64,000 bases of DNA from Blastocladiella emersonii ATCC 22665 (lineage: Eukaryota > Blastocladiomycota > Blastocladiomycetes > Blastocladiales > Blastocladiaceae). Where the stretch lies: positions 434,001 to 498,000 of the forward strand of contig JANHCV010000004.1 of assembly GCA_025594325.1 (NCBI GenBank), written 5' to 3'. The notes below the pieces were generated by a model that saw only the letters and a list, made by a program, of their open reading frames with translations, was not told where the DNA came from and did not search any database. Position numbers and translations under genes: made by a program. Position 1 is the first letter of the stretch; every line of letters starts with the position of its first letter. This document shows, piece by piece, positions 54,628 to 64,000 of the stretch.

Positions 54628-55857
54628 TCACATCCCGTGGATTACGAGGGTGGGCGGCCCAGCTGCCCGGATTGCAGCAAACCCTTCGGTGAGCTGGGCG
54701 CGCGGATAAATGATCAGTTCAAGCTTGCCGAGCGCTGGCGGGATGTGAGCGGCAAGGGCCACCAGCCCGGCATTCGTCAAGTCGTTTTGGGACAGGTTCA
54801 GGTTGATGAGTCTGGGCGGAAGGCTTAGGGCAAGGGCTGTCAGCGAAGTATCGCCAATTCCAGTGTAAGCGAGGGCGAGCGTCTGCAGCGCGGGTGGCAT
54901 GTGGGTGGCCAGGAGCTGCGCGCCAGCCGCACCGAGCTTATTGTAGGACAAGTTAAGAGCCTGTAGCGAGACGGGAAGTGCCGGAATCAGAGTCTGCAGC
55001 GCGGAGGTTGAGAGGCTGCACAAGCTCAGGTTGAGCGATACAAGGTCCAGCGGAAACCTGCCCACAAGGGCGTTGGTGAGGAGCGTCTTTGAACAATTGA
55101 GGCGCTTGAGAGTCGGCGGGAGAGCGGCCATGAGCTCTGCCGTAGGAGCGCTGACTTTCTCGAAATCAAGCGATTCCAAGGTCTGCGGCATCGACCCAGC
55201 TAGCGCACGTACGCAAGAGACGTCAAGAGTTGCGCTGTTCATACCGAGTTCAGTGAGAGCGGCGGGGAAGGACCACGGCCCAGTCGTGCCAGCGAAGTTG
55301 TTGCACCCAATGTTGAGCGACCGAAGCGATTGTGGAAGGTGCGGTCCAAGCGCTGCAAGGCCATTGCCTGTGATGTTGTTTTCGTAAAGGCTGAGTGACT
55401 GGAGCGTTGCTGGTAGCAATCCGAGAAGCGCCATCGCAGCATTGTCGCCGAGGGCGCACGAGCAAACATCAAGCGAGGTCAAGGTAGTCGGGAGTCGCGA
55501 AAAGAGGCAATGAACAGCCGCTTCGGAGAGCTTGGGTTCGCGGATCGTGAGCGACTGGAGATTGGTTGGCCAGCGCATTTGTTCAACTGCACCGAGTCCA
55601 CTGGGCGCTTGAAGCCAGAGCCGAGCGAATAGAATCTGGGTCACAGAGTCAGAGAAGCGCAGTGCGAGCAGCCGTTGAGTGTCGATGGTGGACCAGGTGA
55701 TGGTGAACGAGGACAGCGCGTGCGGCGCAGCAGCCATTGCATCGTTGAGGGCGAGAATCCCTGAACGAACGAGAGCGAGCGTCCGCAACGCGGGCGGCAT
55801 GTTCTCGGCCAAAAGCCGCGCGCCTGCCTCCGCAACAGGGTTTGATGAGATGTTGCA
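54628..55857 (-). pseudogene. LRR paralog II: 5'-truncated, no start or F-box region
   Basis: A long open LRR frame of about 410 codons ending at a normal family C terminus (PPTLVIHGM). Repeats follow the pattern LPxxLxxLxLxxNxLxxxGAxxL, for example LPVSLQALNLSYNKLGAAGA. At the 5' end the frame begins directly within a repeat (NISSNPVAEAGARLLAENMPPAL) after an in-frame TGA at 55860. No F-box-like start exists upstream; instead there is a T-run and a block of 20-bp tandem repeats. So the N-terminal part was lost or replaced. It might still be translated from an internal ATG. The LRRs would form a protein-binding surface, perhaps for an SCF-type adaptor, if the F-box reading of copy III is right. 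Confidence 0.7.
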
Positions 55858-55952
55858 TCACGATTTTTTTTTGGTCGTTTTGAAGGCGATTAAGGCACCG
55901 CAGGCAAGCGGTGCTTTCAAAAGCCATGTCCGGCCGTTGAAGGCACCCACCA

Positions 55953-56012
55953 GCTTTCAAAAGCACTCCCCCGCCTTCAAAAGCACTCCCCCGCCTTCAA
56001 AAGCACTCCCCC
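55953..56012. repeat. Three tandem copies of a 20-bp unit
   Basis: GCTTTCAAAAGCACTCCCCC, then two copies of GCCTTCAAAAGCACTCCCCC, at 55953, 55973 and 55993. Related half-units (CTTTCAAAAG, CCTTTGAAGG) extend the block on both sides from about 55870 to 56075. It sits at the broken 5' end of LRR copy II. Confidence 0.9.
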
Positions 56013-56822
56013 GCCTTTGAAGGCTGCGCACGCTTTTAAAGGCTATAAACGCTGTTATCGCCTTCAAAACGCCCAGGAAAAATTCAATGTAGGTTCGCCA
56101 GCTCACGCTCCAGCTTCGCTCAGGGACCACGAGAGAGAGATAGGAGGAACAAAATGTATTGATCATCAGGCACATCGAGGGCGGGAGATGGGAGGAGGGC
56201 GACGACCGCATCATGTCGCGGCCGATTCGGGGGATCTGAAGCACACCGCACTCGGCCGCCATCGACCTGCGAGCCGACGCGTGCACGCGGCCGTGACCTT
56301 GGGGACCCTTGGGGATGAGCTTGAGGTACTTGGGCTTGGCCACGGTGGCGATGCGGTCGATTCCCAACTGTACAGCTGCAGCGCTTGGGAGATGCGCGCT
56401 TGGGTACAGCATCATCAGCGCTACGAGGAAGATGCAAGTGAGTGACTGTCGTGGATGAGCAAAAGCCGCGGGGCGCGTACCGTGACCATGGCCGTGGCCT
56501 GCTAGAAAACGTGTGTCTTGTCGCGGTTGACCTTGCGCGCGCGAGCGAGTTCACGCGGAAGCCGACTACACGGTGCAGGCGGGGCGCGACGAGTCAGAGA
56601 CAAGCCGCGTGGGAGACCTGGTGAGAGGTGTGCAGACCGTTGCCGCGAGAGAGATCCGGGACACGGTGGTCGGGCCGGGACTCGGCGGCGGGTGGCGGCG
56701 GCGAGGAGGACCGGACGGCGGCCGCGTGCGAGCTCGACTAGTCGATTCGAAGGAGGCCAGCGGGTGGGCGCGATGACGGTGGCCGGGCTTGGTGAGCGAG
56801 GTTCGTGCGGGCACTACACAGC

Positions 56823-56842
56823 GAGACGAGACGAGACGAGAC
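56823..56842. repeat. (GAGAC)4 microsatellite
   Basis: Four exact tandem copies. Not in a gene. Confidence 0.85.
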
Positions 56843-58118
56843 GGGTCAGGATCGGCGCTCGTTGGGACGGGGCGACGAGCGAGTTGGCGACGGCGAGGGC
56901 GGCATCAACCAGCGTCAGCGGAGCACCAAGTAGGTGCGCAGACAGCGTAGTCGAGGGAGATCGAGCCGTGACGAGTGGAACGGGTAGCGCGGAGCGAGAG
57001 TGACGCGGCGAAGGGGAGCGGCGGCGGCCGTGAGGATTCGGGGAGCGACGGTTTGGCGTAGGGGGCGAGGGTACTGCGGCGGCTGGAAGGTTGCGAGCAT
57101 GATGGCGGAAGGGGGCAAGCGGAGGAGCGAGCGTGGGGCGAGCGAGAGGCGGCGGACCAGAGGCACGCTCACGACGCGCGCCGGTGCAGTGTGGGCCGCG
57201 CGACGGCGTCGGTGTTGCCAAGCATGTCGTTGGTGCGTGTGGTTGTGGCGAGGAGGGGGCGGCGGGCGGGGGAGAGAGCGGGGGAGAGAGCGGGGGCGGG
57301 CGGCGGCGCTCGCCCTTTGTTTGGCGGCCGGGTGGCTTGCCCGCCGCCGGGCCGCGGTGATCGCCGAAGGGCGGAGGCCACAAAACGTGACGCGCCTGTC
57401 ACTTCAAGCACGCCCGCTCCCTGTGCTTTTCGGGACTTTGCGTCGGCGCGAGTGTGCGCCCTCGCTGCTGCTGCTGCGAGACCAGCCGCTCCTCTCTGTG
57501 ACGGTCCCCTCGAGCTGACCTCGCCCTGCGCTACGCGCCGCCTCCGCTCCGTCACGTTCCAGCCGGGCGCCCGGCGCTCCTCTCAGCTGCTCACCGTCGC
57601 GGTGGCGAGCGAGCGCGGGTCGCGAACAGCCGCGCCCCAACTGCGCGCCGTCTCGGCCCGCGATGCGCCGCTCCTTGATCGGGCAAGCCGTCGGGCTCGC
57701 ATGCTGAGCGCGGGGAGCCCGGGGCCGCGAGCGTCGATCGTGAGCGATCGGACGCCGTTCGGGGCGAGGTCGGCGGCGCCCGCCAGGGCCACGGCAACGT
57801 TGCATGCGGTGCCGCCGCGAACAGCGTGCTCAAGGCCGTGCCGCACGCCGCACGCCGCGCCCGCGTTGGCCAGGGCGTTGGTCTCGCGCGGGGCTGCGCG
57901 CGGGGCTGCCCGGCTGAGCGGGTCGCGAAGGACTGCTCGCGCGCGGGCGGGACGCGGGGCGGGACCAGTGTTGGCTGTCTCGCGCGCCTGGCTCGACGCC
58001 GCCGCCGTCCTGCTCAGTGCGACACGATGAGGCGAGGCGTGACGGGTCGGAGCCTCTCGGGAGCGCGCTCAGTCAAAGCTTCGAGTTGTTGCAGTGGTTA
58101 CATGATGATATATTCGCG

Positions 58119-59739
58119 TTAGAGCGCTGTGTGTGATGCGGAGGGATCGGGGAGCAGGGGTTTGAGGCGCAGGGTGGTGGGGAGGTGGCCTGCAGCCGGC
58201 GGTCCTTGGCTGCGAAGCGGCGGGGAAGCACTCAAAGGAGCGCGGCGGCCTGCAAAGCGGCGGGGGTGCCTGCAAAGCTGTGGGGAGCTGCCTGCAAAAC
58301 GGGGTGGGCGCCTGCGAGCCTGAAACGAATTTCGTGATGTGAGGACCTGAAGCGACTCGGGCAAGGCCGTGATAACGCTCAAGACGGAGTTTGGCGGAAT
58401 GGAACACAAATTCAGCTGAAGAACTTCGAGACCAAAAGGCATGCTGCCAACAAGCGCGACCACGTCCTCGTCGCCCATGGTGTGATGCTACAGTTAAGTT
58501 GCTTGAGAGTCGCTGGAAGTGCGGCGAGTAAGATCGAAAGGATGGCCTTTGTGGGAGGAAGAGCGCTGAGAGTGAGAGCTTCCAATGAGGGCGGCATCGA
58601 TGAGGCCAGCGCGCGTGCACCATGGTGGCCAAGGATCACGTTTTCGAAGCCCAAGTCAACAAGGGTAGCAGGAAAGGTCCATGGCAGGTGTCCGGAGGTC
58701 AAATTGCCGTGGCGAAGCTTGAACGACTGGAGCGACATCGGAAAGTATAGGCCAAGAGCGGCGAGCCCATCACATGTGAGTTCGGTAAGTGAAAGACTGA
58801 GCGACCGAAGCGCTGCGGGCAACAGCTGAACCAGAGTACGCGTATTATTGTTGCAAAGTGACGCCGAATGAACTTCGAGCGTGGTTAGCGTTGTGGGCAG
58901 TCCCTGAAAGAGACAGCGAAAAGCTGCGTTGGACGGGAGTCTGGGCTGGTGGACGACAAGCGAATCAAGTTGGGCCGGCCAGCTCATTGCATCGTTCTCG
59001 CCGGGATGATTGAGCCAGAGTCGGGCGAGGTAGATACGGGTGACCGAATTGGGAAGGCGTAGCGCGACAGTCGGGAAAAGTCAACCGTGCACCCATCGAT
59101 AGCAAAGGTCGTGAGCGGGCGGGGCCCGGCGGCCATGGCATCGTTGGGAGCAATAATCCCATGCGATGAGATGGGCTTGTGCTGTAGCGACAGCGTGTCC
59201 GTGGAACCCGCCGTGATGCTGGCGCACGCAGTATGCACCGCCTTGTCAACAGCCAAACCGCTTCGTAAGTTCTAGACTCGTTTTTAGGGTGCGTCGTCAG
59301 GACGTGGACTTGGCTGGCGGCTAATGGATCCCCGTACCTCGTTACCAGCTTCATCTCGGAAACGGCCTAGGGAGCAGACGGCGAGCTCGAGGAGTTTGGG
59401 ATCGCAGAGCCCGCTCGCCGCCGTGTCCCTCCAAAACTCCAAGACTCGCAGGTAGCCGGAAAATCGCGCCTCCTCGAGTTCATCGACGGAGCATTCAAGC
59501 GCAAGCCCAAGTTTGGCGCGCAGCTCAAGCACACCGAGCCGACCATACATGGTTGCCGATCTGGCTGAGAGGGTTGGAGAGCGCATGAGGATGGCGCGAT
59601 GAACGAGCGAACGAGGCCCCTGGCGCATGACGCGCGCATACTGCAAGAGACCTCGAACATCGTCGGGGTTCGGGTGGAGCTCGACGGCATACAGCAAGAT
59701 TCGCTCGACGATCGCGGGCACGTTACATGAAGCTAGCAT
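58119..59739 (-). pseudogene. LRR paralog III: F-box-like N terminus kept, several frameshifts, 3' end replaced
   Basis: The ATG at 59739 gives the best preserved N-terminal region of the family: NVPAIVERILLYAVELHPNP, then a helical region to about 59350. LRR coding resumes by 59200 (GIIAPNDAMAAGPRPL, matching GILALNDAMAAAPHAL of copy II). A frameshift near 59075 moves the frame at the point matching the first full repeat (to LPNSVTRIYLARLWL). A second occurs near 58480: LKQLNCSITP must jump to MGDEDVVALVGSMPFGLEVL. At about 58330 the repeats end and a low-complexity block of degenerate 19-20-bp repeats takes over, so the family C terminus is absent. The N-terminal part resembles an F-box by hydrophobic pattern only. 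A small intron near 59340 is possible; the other breaks lack splice sites. Confidence 0.68.
58210..58325. repeat. Degenerate tandem repeats, about 20-bp period
   Basis: Four or five variants of GCCTGCAAAGCGGCGGGGGT occur in a row. They replace the expected 3' end of LRR copy III. Confidence 0.65.
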
Positions 59740-60037
59740 GGTAAACTGACACTCGCTAGACAAGTTGCATATAGTTTCGTTGCGCATTCATGGAAGAGGA
59801 GCGGTGTGTGAGGGAGAAGGGGCGGTCGGGAAGCTCAAGCGACCTGGCCCGCTCGCCCCTCGCGACTTGCTTGGCCTGCACCTCTGCTCACAAGCGAGTT
59901 CTTCCTCCGCGCAAGGGTGCGCGTCGTTCTCTGCAAAGTGATTCCTTTAGGCTTGACAAAACAACGACAGAACACAATAGTTCAAAGACAGCAAATCTAC
60001 GGGGGCCGCCGTGGCCACGCAGGACCGCGACGACGGC
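59740..60037. other. Spacer between LRR copy III and the Ca2+-ATPase
   Basis: Upstream flank of LRR III and 3' flank of the ATPase gene. No gene is seen. Confidence 0.5.
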
Positions 60038-63000
60038 TCATGGCCGCTTGCTTGGGCTGCCGCCGCCGAGTTGTGCGGGGGCTCGTGGCATGGGCGCGGA
60101 CCGGAGCACAATGGGTTGTGTCTGCGACTGCAATGCGCTGCTCTTCTTGCTCGAGTCGACGCCGCCCGACGTGATGACGCCGCCGAACGCGGGCGTCGAC
60201 CCCGACGACGAGCTGGACACGCCGACCACGCGGTAGCCCATGGTCGCGCGGTGCCTCCGGAACAGCTGGACGCCGATGCGGATCGCCGTCATGTACGGGA
60301 GCATGCCGAGGGCGATGGCGATGCACAGGCCCCACTCCTTGCCCGTCAGCGGGATCGTGCCCATGAAGGCGCCGGCGAACTGGACCATGAGCGTCTGGAT
60401 CACCAGGATCAGCGTGAGCATGGTCGGGAACAGCCGGTTGGCCCAGAAGCCCTTGAGAAAGTTGACCTCGAAGTCGAGCTGGCGCGCGAGCACCTCGTTG
60501 ACGACCTGCAGCAGCACGAACGTCGTGAACAGGATCGTGTGCACCCACGTCGTCTTGTCGATGGCGCTGTGCGCGGCGAGGTCGTAGTACAGCAGCGACT
60601 CGCCGGCGTACAGGATGATGAGCAGCGCAATGACCTGGTACGCGGCGATGCACGCGACGTAGCCGCGCATCGACTTGGACATGATGGGCTCGCTGCGCGC
60701 GTGCGGCCGCTCCTTGAGAATGTCGGGGCCGGGCACGTCGCTGGCGAGACCGAGCGCGCCGAGCGTGTCCATGATCAGGTTGACCCACAGGAGCTGCACG
60801 GGGTTGAGTGGCGACTCGTCCTGCGTCAGCGACCCGACAATCGTGATGATGATGGCGACCAGGTTGACGGCAAGCTGGAACTGGAGGAACTTGCGCACGG
60901 CGCTGAGCACGTTGCGGCCCCACTTGATGGACTGCACGATCGAGACAAAGTTGTCGTCGAGCAAGATGATGTCGGACGCGTTCATGGAGATCTGCGTGCC
61001 GCTGATGCCCATGGCGAACCCGACGTCCGCCTCCTTGAGCGCCGGCGCGTCGTTGGTCCCGTCGCCCGTCACGGCCACCACCTCACCCATCTCCTTGAGC
61101 AGGCTGACCAGCGTGTGCTTGTCGGCGGGACTCGACCGAGCGAGGACCTGCAGCTTCGGGATCACGGCCTTCTTCTCGGCCGTCGACAGGGCGCGGAACA
61201 CGGGGCCCTCCATGGCAACGCCGCCGTCGTCGCTGAGGATGTTGCACTCGCGCGCGATCTTGCACGCCGTGATGACGTTGTCACCCGTGACCATGCGAAC
61301 CACAATGCCGGCTTCCTGGCACGTGCGGACGGCGTCGGGGACGCTCGGGCGCACGGGGTCCTTGATGCCGACGAGGCCGACAAATACCATGTCGTGCTCG
61401 GGGTCGTCGCGCTCGCTGCGGGTGAGCGGGCGCTCAAAGTCGCGGTACGCGAGGCCGAGGGTGCGGAGCCCCTCGCCGGCCCACTTCTGGATCGTGGCGA
61501 GGATCGCGTCGCGCTCGTCGGCGCCGAGCGGGAACACGCAGCTGCCGTCGGACGCGAGCTGCGACGTGCACAGGTTGAGGACGATCTCGGACGCGCCCTT
61601 GCAGTTGAGGCGGAACAGCGGCGGGACGCCGGACCCGCCGACCGTGGTCTTGGGCTCGCACAGCGTCGACATGCGCTTGCGGTCGGACGTGAACAGGTAC
61701 TCGCCGTTCTCGACCTTGCGCGCCTGCTTGCGCACCTTGTCGTAGTCGTACCCGAGCTTCTGCGCCATGACGAGCAGGGCGCCCTCGGTCGCGCTGCCGA
61801 CAAAGGTGGGCAGCGGGTCGTTGGCCTTGTACTTGATGAAGCATGTCGAGTTGACACAGATGGTCTCGGCGAGGAACTCGCGCAGCGCCTCCGGGTACAC
61901 GCTCTCCTGGATCACGACCGAGTCGGGCTCGCCCGACCCCTCGCCGTGCATCACCGACTGCCCGAACAGCGTCTTGACGACCGTCATGCGGTTCTCGGTC
62001 AGCGTGCCCGTCTTGTCGGTGCAGATGGCCGTGGCCTCGCCCATGGTCTCGGACGCGTCGAGGTGGCGCACGAAGCACCGGTCCTTGATCATCTTGAACA
62101 TGGAGAAGGCGAGCGAGATGGTCACAGCGAGCGGGAGCCCCTCGGGGACCGCGACGACGATGACCGTGACCGAGACGTTGAAGAACTTGAGCAGCTGCGA
62201 CAGGTTGCCCGCGGGGAACCCGCCGTTCGGGTACAGCTTGACCTGCGCGACAATGAACCGGATCGTGAGCCCGACAAACGTGATGATGCCCGCGGCGAAC
62301 CCGACCTTGCCGATGAGCATGGCCACGTCGCGCAGCTTCTCCTGCAGGACCGTCTCCTGGTTCTGCGCCTCGCTGAGCAGCGTCTGGATCTTGCCGCCCG
62401 ACGACCGCGCGCCGACCGACGTCACGAGCATGAGCCCCGTGCCCTCGCTGACCTGGCACCCGGAGAACATGAAGGGCGACTTGGCCGACTTCTTGACGGG
62501 TATGCTCTCGCCCGTGAGCGGCGATTCGTCGACCACGAGCCGGTTGCCGCGGACGAAGATGCCGTCGGCGGGGACCTCGTCGCCGACCACGAGCTCGACC
62601 AGGTCGCCGACGAGCACGTCCCACGAGGACACCTGGTCCTTCTTGCCGCCGCGGATCACCTTGGTCTTCTTGTCGGACTGCAGCAGCAACAGCTTCTTGA
62701 ACTTCTTGTCCTTGGAGTAGTCATTGCCGGCCGTGACGGTCAGCACGATGATGACGGCGCACAGGATCGCGAGCCCCTCGATCCACCCGTCGTGCTGGAT
62801 GAAGCCGATGATGAGCGTCACGGCGGCACTGGCGATCAGGATCTTGATGATCGGGTCCTCCTTGATGGTGCCCCACACGATCCCGAGGATGGTCTCGCTC
62901 GGTGGCGGCGGGATCAGGTTGATGCCGAACCGGTCCTGCCGCACGACCGCGTCGGCCACCTCCATGGCTACACACACACGCGCGCGCGGAGAGAGACGAG

Positions 63001-63423
63001 TCAGCTTGCGCGCGTCGCTTCCGCGGGGCCGCGCGACGACGTACATCCGGGAGCCGTGACCGTGAGCCCGTTCGTCGTGCTGGTGCGGAGAAAGTAGGCG
63101 AGCCCGTCGGCGCCGCCGTACTTGGCGTTGAGGAGCTTGGTCTGCTCGGGGTTCGACCGCTCGTCAAAGTTGACGACGGTGCCGAGCTGGTCCGACGTGA
63201 TGGCGAAGTCGTCGGGCGACATGGCCGGCCCGCCGCCGGGCTGCGACAAGGAGCCGCCGCCCATGGCGGACGAGTCGCCGTCCATGCGCGGTGCGGCCCA
63301 CGGTCCCGTCGGCGTCGACGAGAGCGGCGGGAGGTGGTTGGAGGGGGCGGAACCGGTGCCGCCGAACGAGGACCCGGGTGGCGGCGACGCGGTGGACCCG
63401 TGTGGCGAGACGCCAGAGTACAT
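60038..63423 (-). CDS. Plasma-membrane-type Ca2+-transporting P-type ATPase (P2B)
   Basis: Exports Ca2+ from the cytosol (plasma membrane or vacuole) using ATP. Two exons, 63045-63423 and 60038-62967 (donor GTACGT, acceptor TAG), encode about 1,102 residues. The N-terminal exon ends with the PMCA start FAITSDQLGTVV and YGGADGLAYFLRTSTTNGL. After the junction come IKILIASAAVTLIIGFI and the actuator motif LTGES, the M4 pattern VAVPEGLPLAVT, the phosphorylation site DKTGTLT with Asp444, TGDNVITA, and the hinge GDGTNDAPALKEADVGFAMG. M5-M10 follow. The C-terminal tail is about 75 residues and Ser/Pro-rich, with one basic stretch (LFRRHRATMGYR) but no clear long calmodulin-binding domain; yeast Pmc1-like pumps also lack one. 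This points to a PMC1/PMCA-type pump rather than a SERCA. Confidence 0.95.
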
Positions 63424-64000
63424 GGTGGTGGCGGAGATGGCACGGTGGCCGAGGCGCTAGTGGTAGTACGCTCGCGGCCGGGGCGCGTAGGGCAGCTACA
63501 CGCGTGGGCGGCGGTCAGGGGTTTCGGCGGAGCGCGGGTCGGGAAGGAGAGCTAAGCGCACAATGTGGGTGCGTGCGCGGCGGTGTCGAGTCGAACACTA
63601 GCGTCGGATGCTCGCCCGACCAGCAGCAGACGAGCGCGGGTCGAGTTGGTGTAGCGTCGCGTGTTCGGTCGTCGCGCGAGTCGGCGGCGGATGCATGCGA
63701 GTCCGTGGCACGCGATTCCGAGGGGGATCGCGGCGCGCGCGCGAGATGGGTGCGCGAGCGGGCGTGCGCGAGCGGCGGCGGCTGGGATAAGGGGGAGTGC
63801 TTCGTCCGCTGCTCTGCCTCGCAGTGAGTAAGCAAGTTGTGCAGGATCGGGACAGTCTGGCTGATTCGCGCGCGCGAGGAAGCGGGCGTCTCAGAAGCGG
63901 GTGGAGAGGTGCGGCGACGGGTCGAGGGGGGAGACAAAAGCGGACGTCCCGTGCGGACCGACGCGTCGCAACGTGAGCCGCGATTGCGGATAGCGACTCC
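63424..64000 (-). promoter_or_regulatory. Upstream region of the Ca2+-ATPase gene
   Basis: GC-rich 5' flank running to the window edge. No TATA box or other gene is recognised; a following gene may lie beyond 64000. Confidence 0.45.

Larger units (their letters stand above)
55858..58118. other. Repeat-bearing and gene-free interval between LRR copies II and III
   Basis: Begins with a T-run and 20-bp tandem repeats. A minus-strand open frame near 56120-56415 has partly protein-like composition (KPKYLKLIPKGPQGHGRVHA) but I cannot place it. From 56.5 to 58.0 kb the DNA is extremely GC-rich with simple purine tracts (GAGAC and GCGGGGGAGA types) and no supportable gene. Confidence 0.5.

Noticed and set aside
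55957-56415. Open frame with KPKYLKLIPKGPQGHGRVHA on the minus strand
   Set aside because: Partly protein-like, but it runs into the 20-bp tandem repeats and matches no family I know. Not called as a gene.
57583-57846. Minus-strand string RGGTACNVAVALAG resembling a PfkB kinase N terminus
   Set aside because: The rest of the frame lacks any PfkB motif and the region is compositionally extreme. Likely chance.
60011-63097. Very long open frame antisense to the Ca2+-ATPase
   Set aside because: It mirrors the GC-rich third-position codon use of the ATPase and has no domain. Similar antisense frames shadow MED14, the K+ channel and the USP.
1-64000. CRISPR arrays, rRNA genes, autonomous transposons
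   Set aside because: No regularly spaced repeat-spacer arrays, no rRNA-like stretches and no transposase or reverse-transcriptase motifs were seen.

Overview
This is nuclear DNA from a GC-rich fungus. The genes contain short spliceosomal introns (mostly 50-80 nt, CTAAC-like branch sites, TAG or CAG acceptors), and the first gene is the 3' end of a fungal chitin synthase with a C-terminal DEK_C domain. A Slo-like calcium/voltage-gated K+ channel, a plasma-membrane-type Ca2+-ATPase, a DDAH and LRR paralogs beside core fungal genes suggest a zoosporic, early-diverging fungus, with Blastocladiomycota (Allomyces/Catenaria-like) my best guess. The phylum is inferred from gene content and codon/GC style, not proven.

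Layout. 1-15 kb is gene-poor: chitin synthase 3' end, a 1-kb foldback element, a 4HBT thioesterase, and two head-to-head paralogous zinc-finger genes about 4 kb apart. 15.1-19.2 kb is the K+ channel. 19.15-33.4 kb is a large structure: two 2,790-bp inverted-repeat arms, each with a full copy of a mitochondrial-carrier-like gene, flank an 8.7-kb block holding a RanBPM/Gid1-type protein, a B-box/DUF2009 protein and a single-pass LEA2-like membrane protein. 34-52.6 kb is compact housekeeping and signalling DNA: alpha/beta hydrolase, Mediator subunit MED14, DDAH, three tandem four-helix membrane proteins (two of them broken), a LolD/MacB-type ABC ATPase, a USP deubiquitinase with a CaaX end, the TFIIH/CAK subunit MAT1, a cyclophilin with a predicted 12-nt microexon, and a CaMK-type kinase. 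52.9-59.8 kb is a graveyard of three tandem F-box-like/LRR paralogs, each damaged differently. 60-63.4 kb is the Ca2+-ATPase.

Functional links. K+ channel, CaM-kinase-like kinase and Ca2+-ATPase are all parts of Ca2+ signalling. MED14 and MAT1 both serve RNA polymerase II. The Gid1-like protein and the USP act on ubiquitin. Several neighbours share short divergent promoters (Gid1-like/DUF2009, MED14/DDAH, USP/MAT1). I see no operon-like system, CRISPR array, rRNA or convincing tRNA. The most notable features are the near-perfect inverted duplication, the intron-split zinc-finger pair, and the tandem families caught in the act of decay. Exon boundaries are by-eye splice predictions that keep frame and family homology; they are not supported by transcript data.
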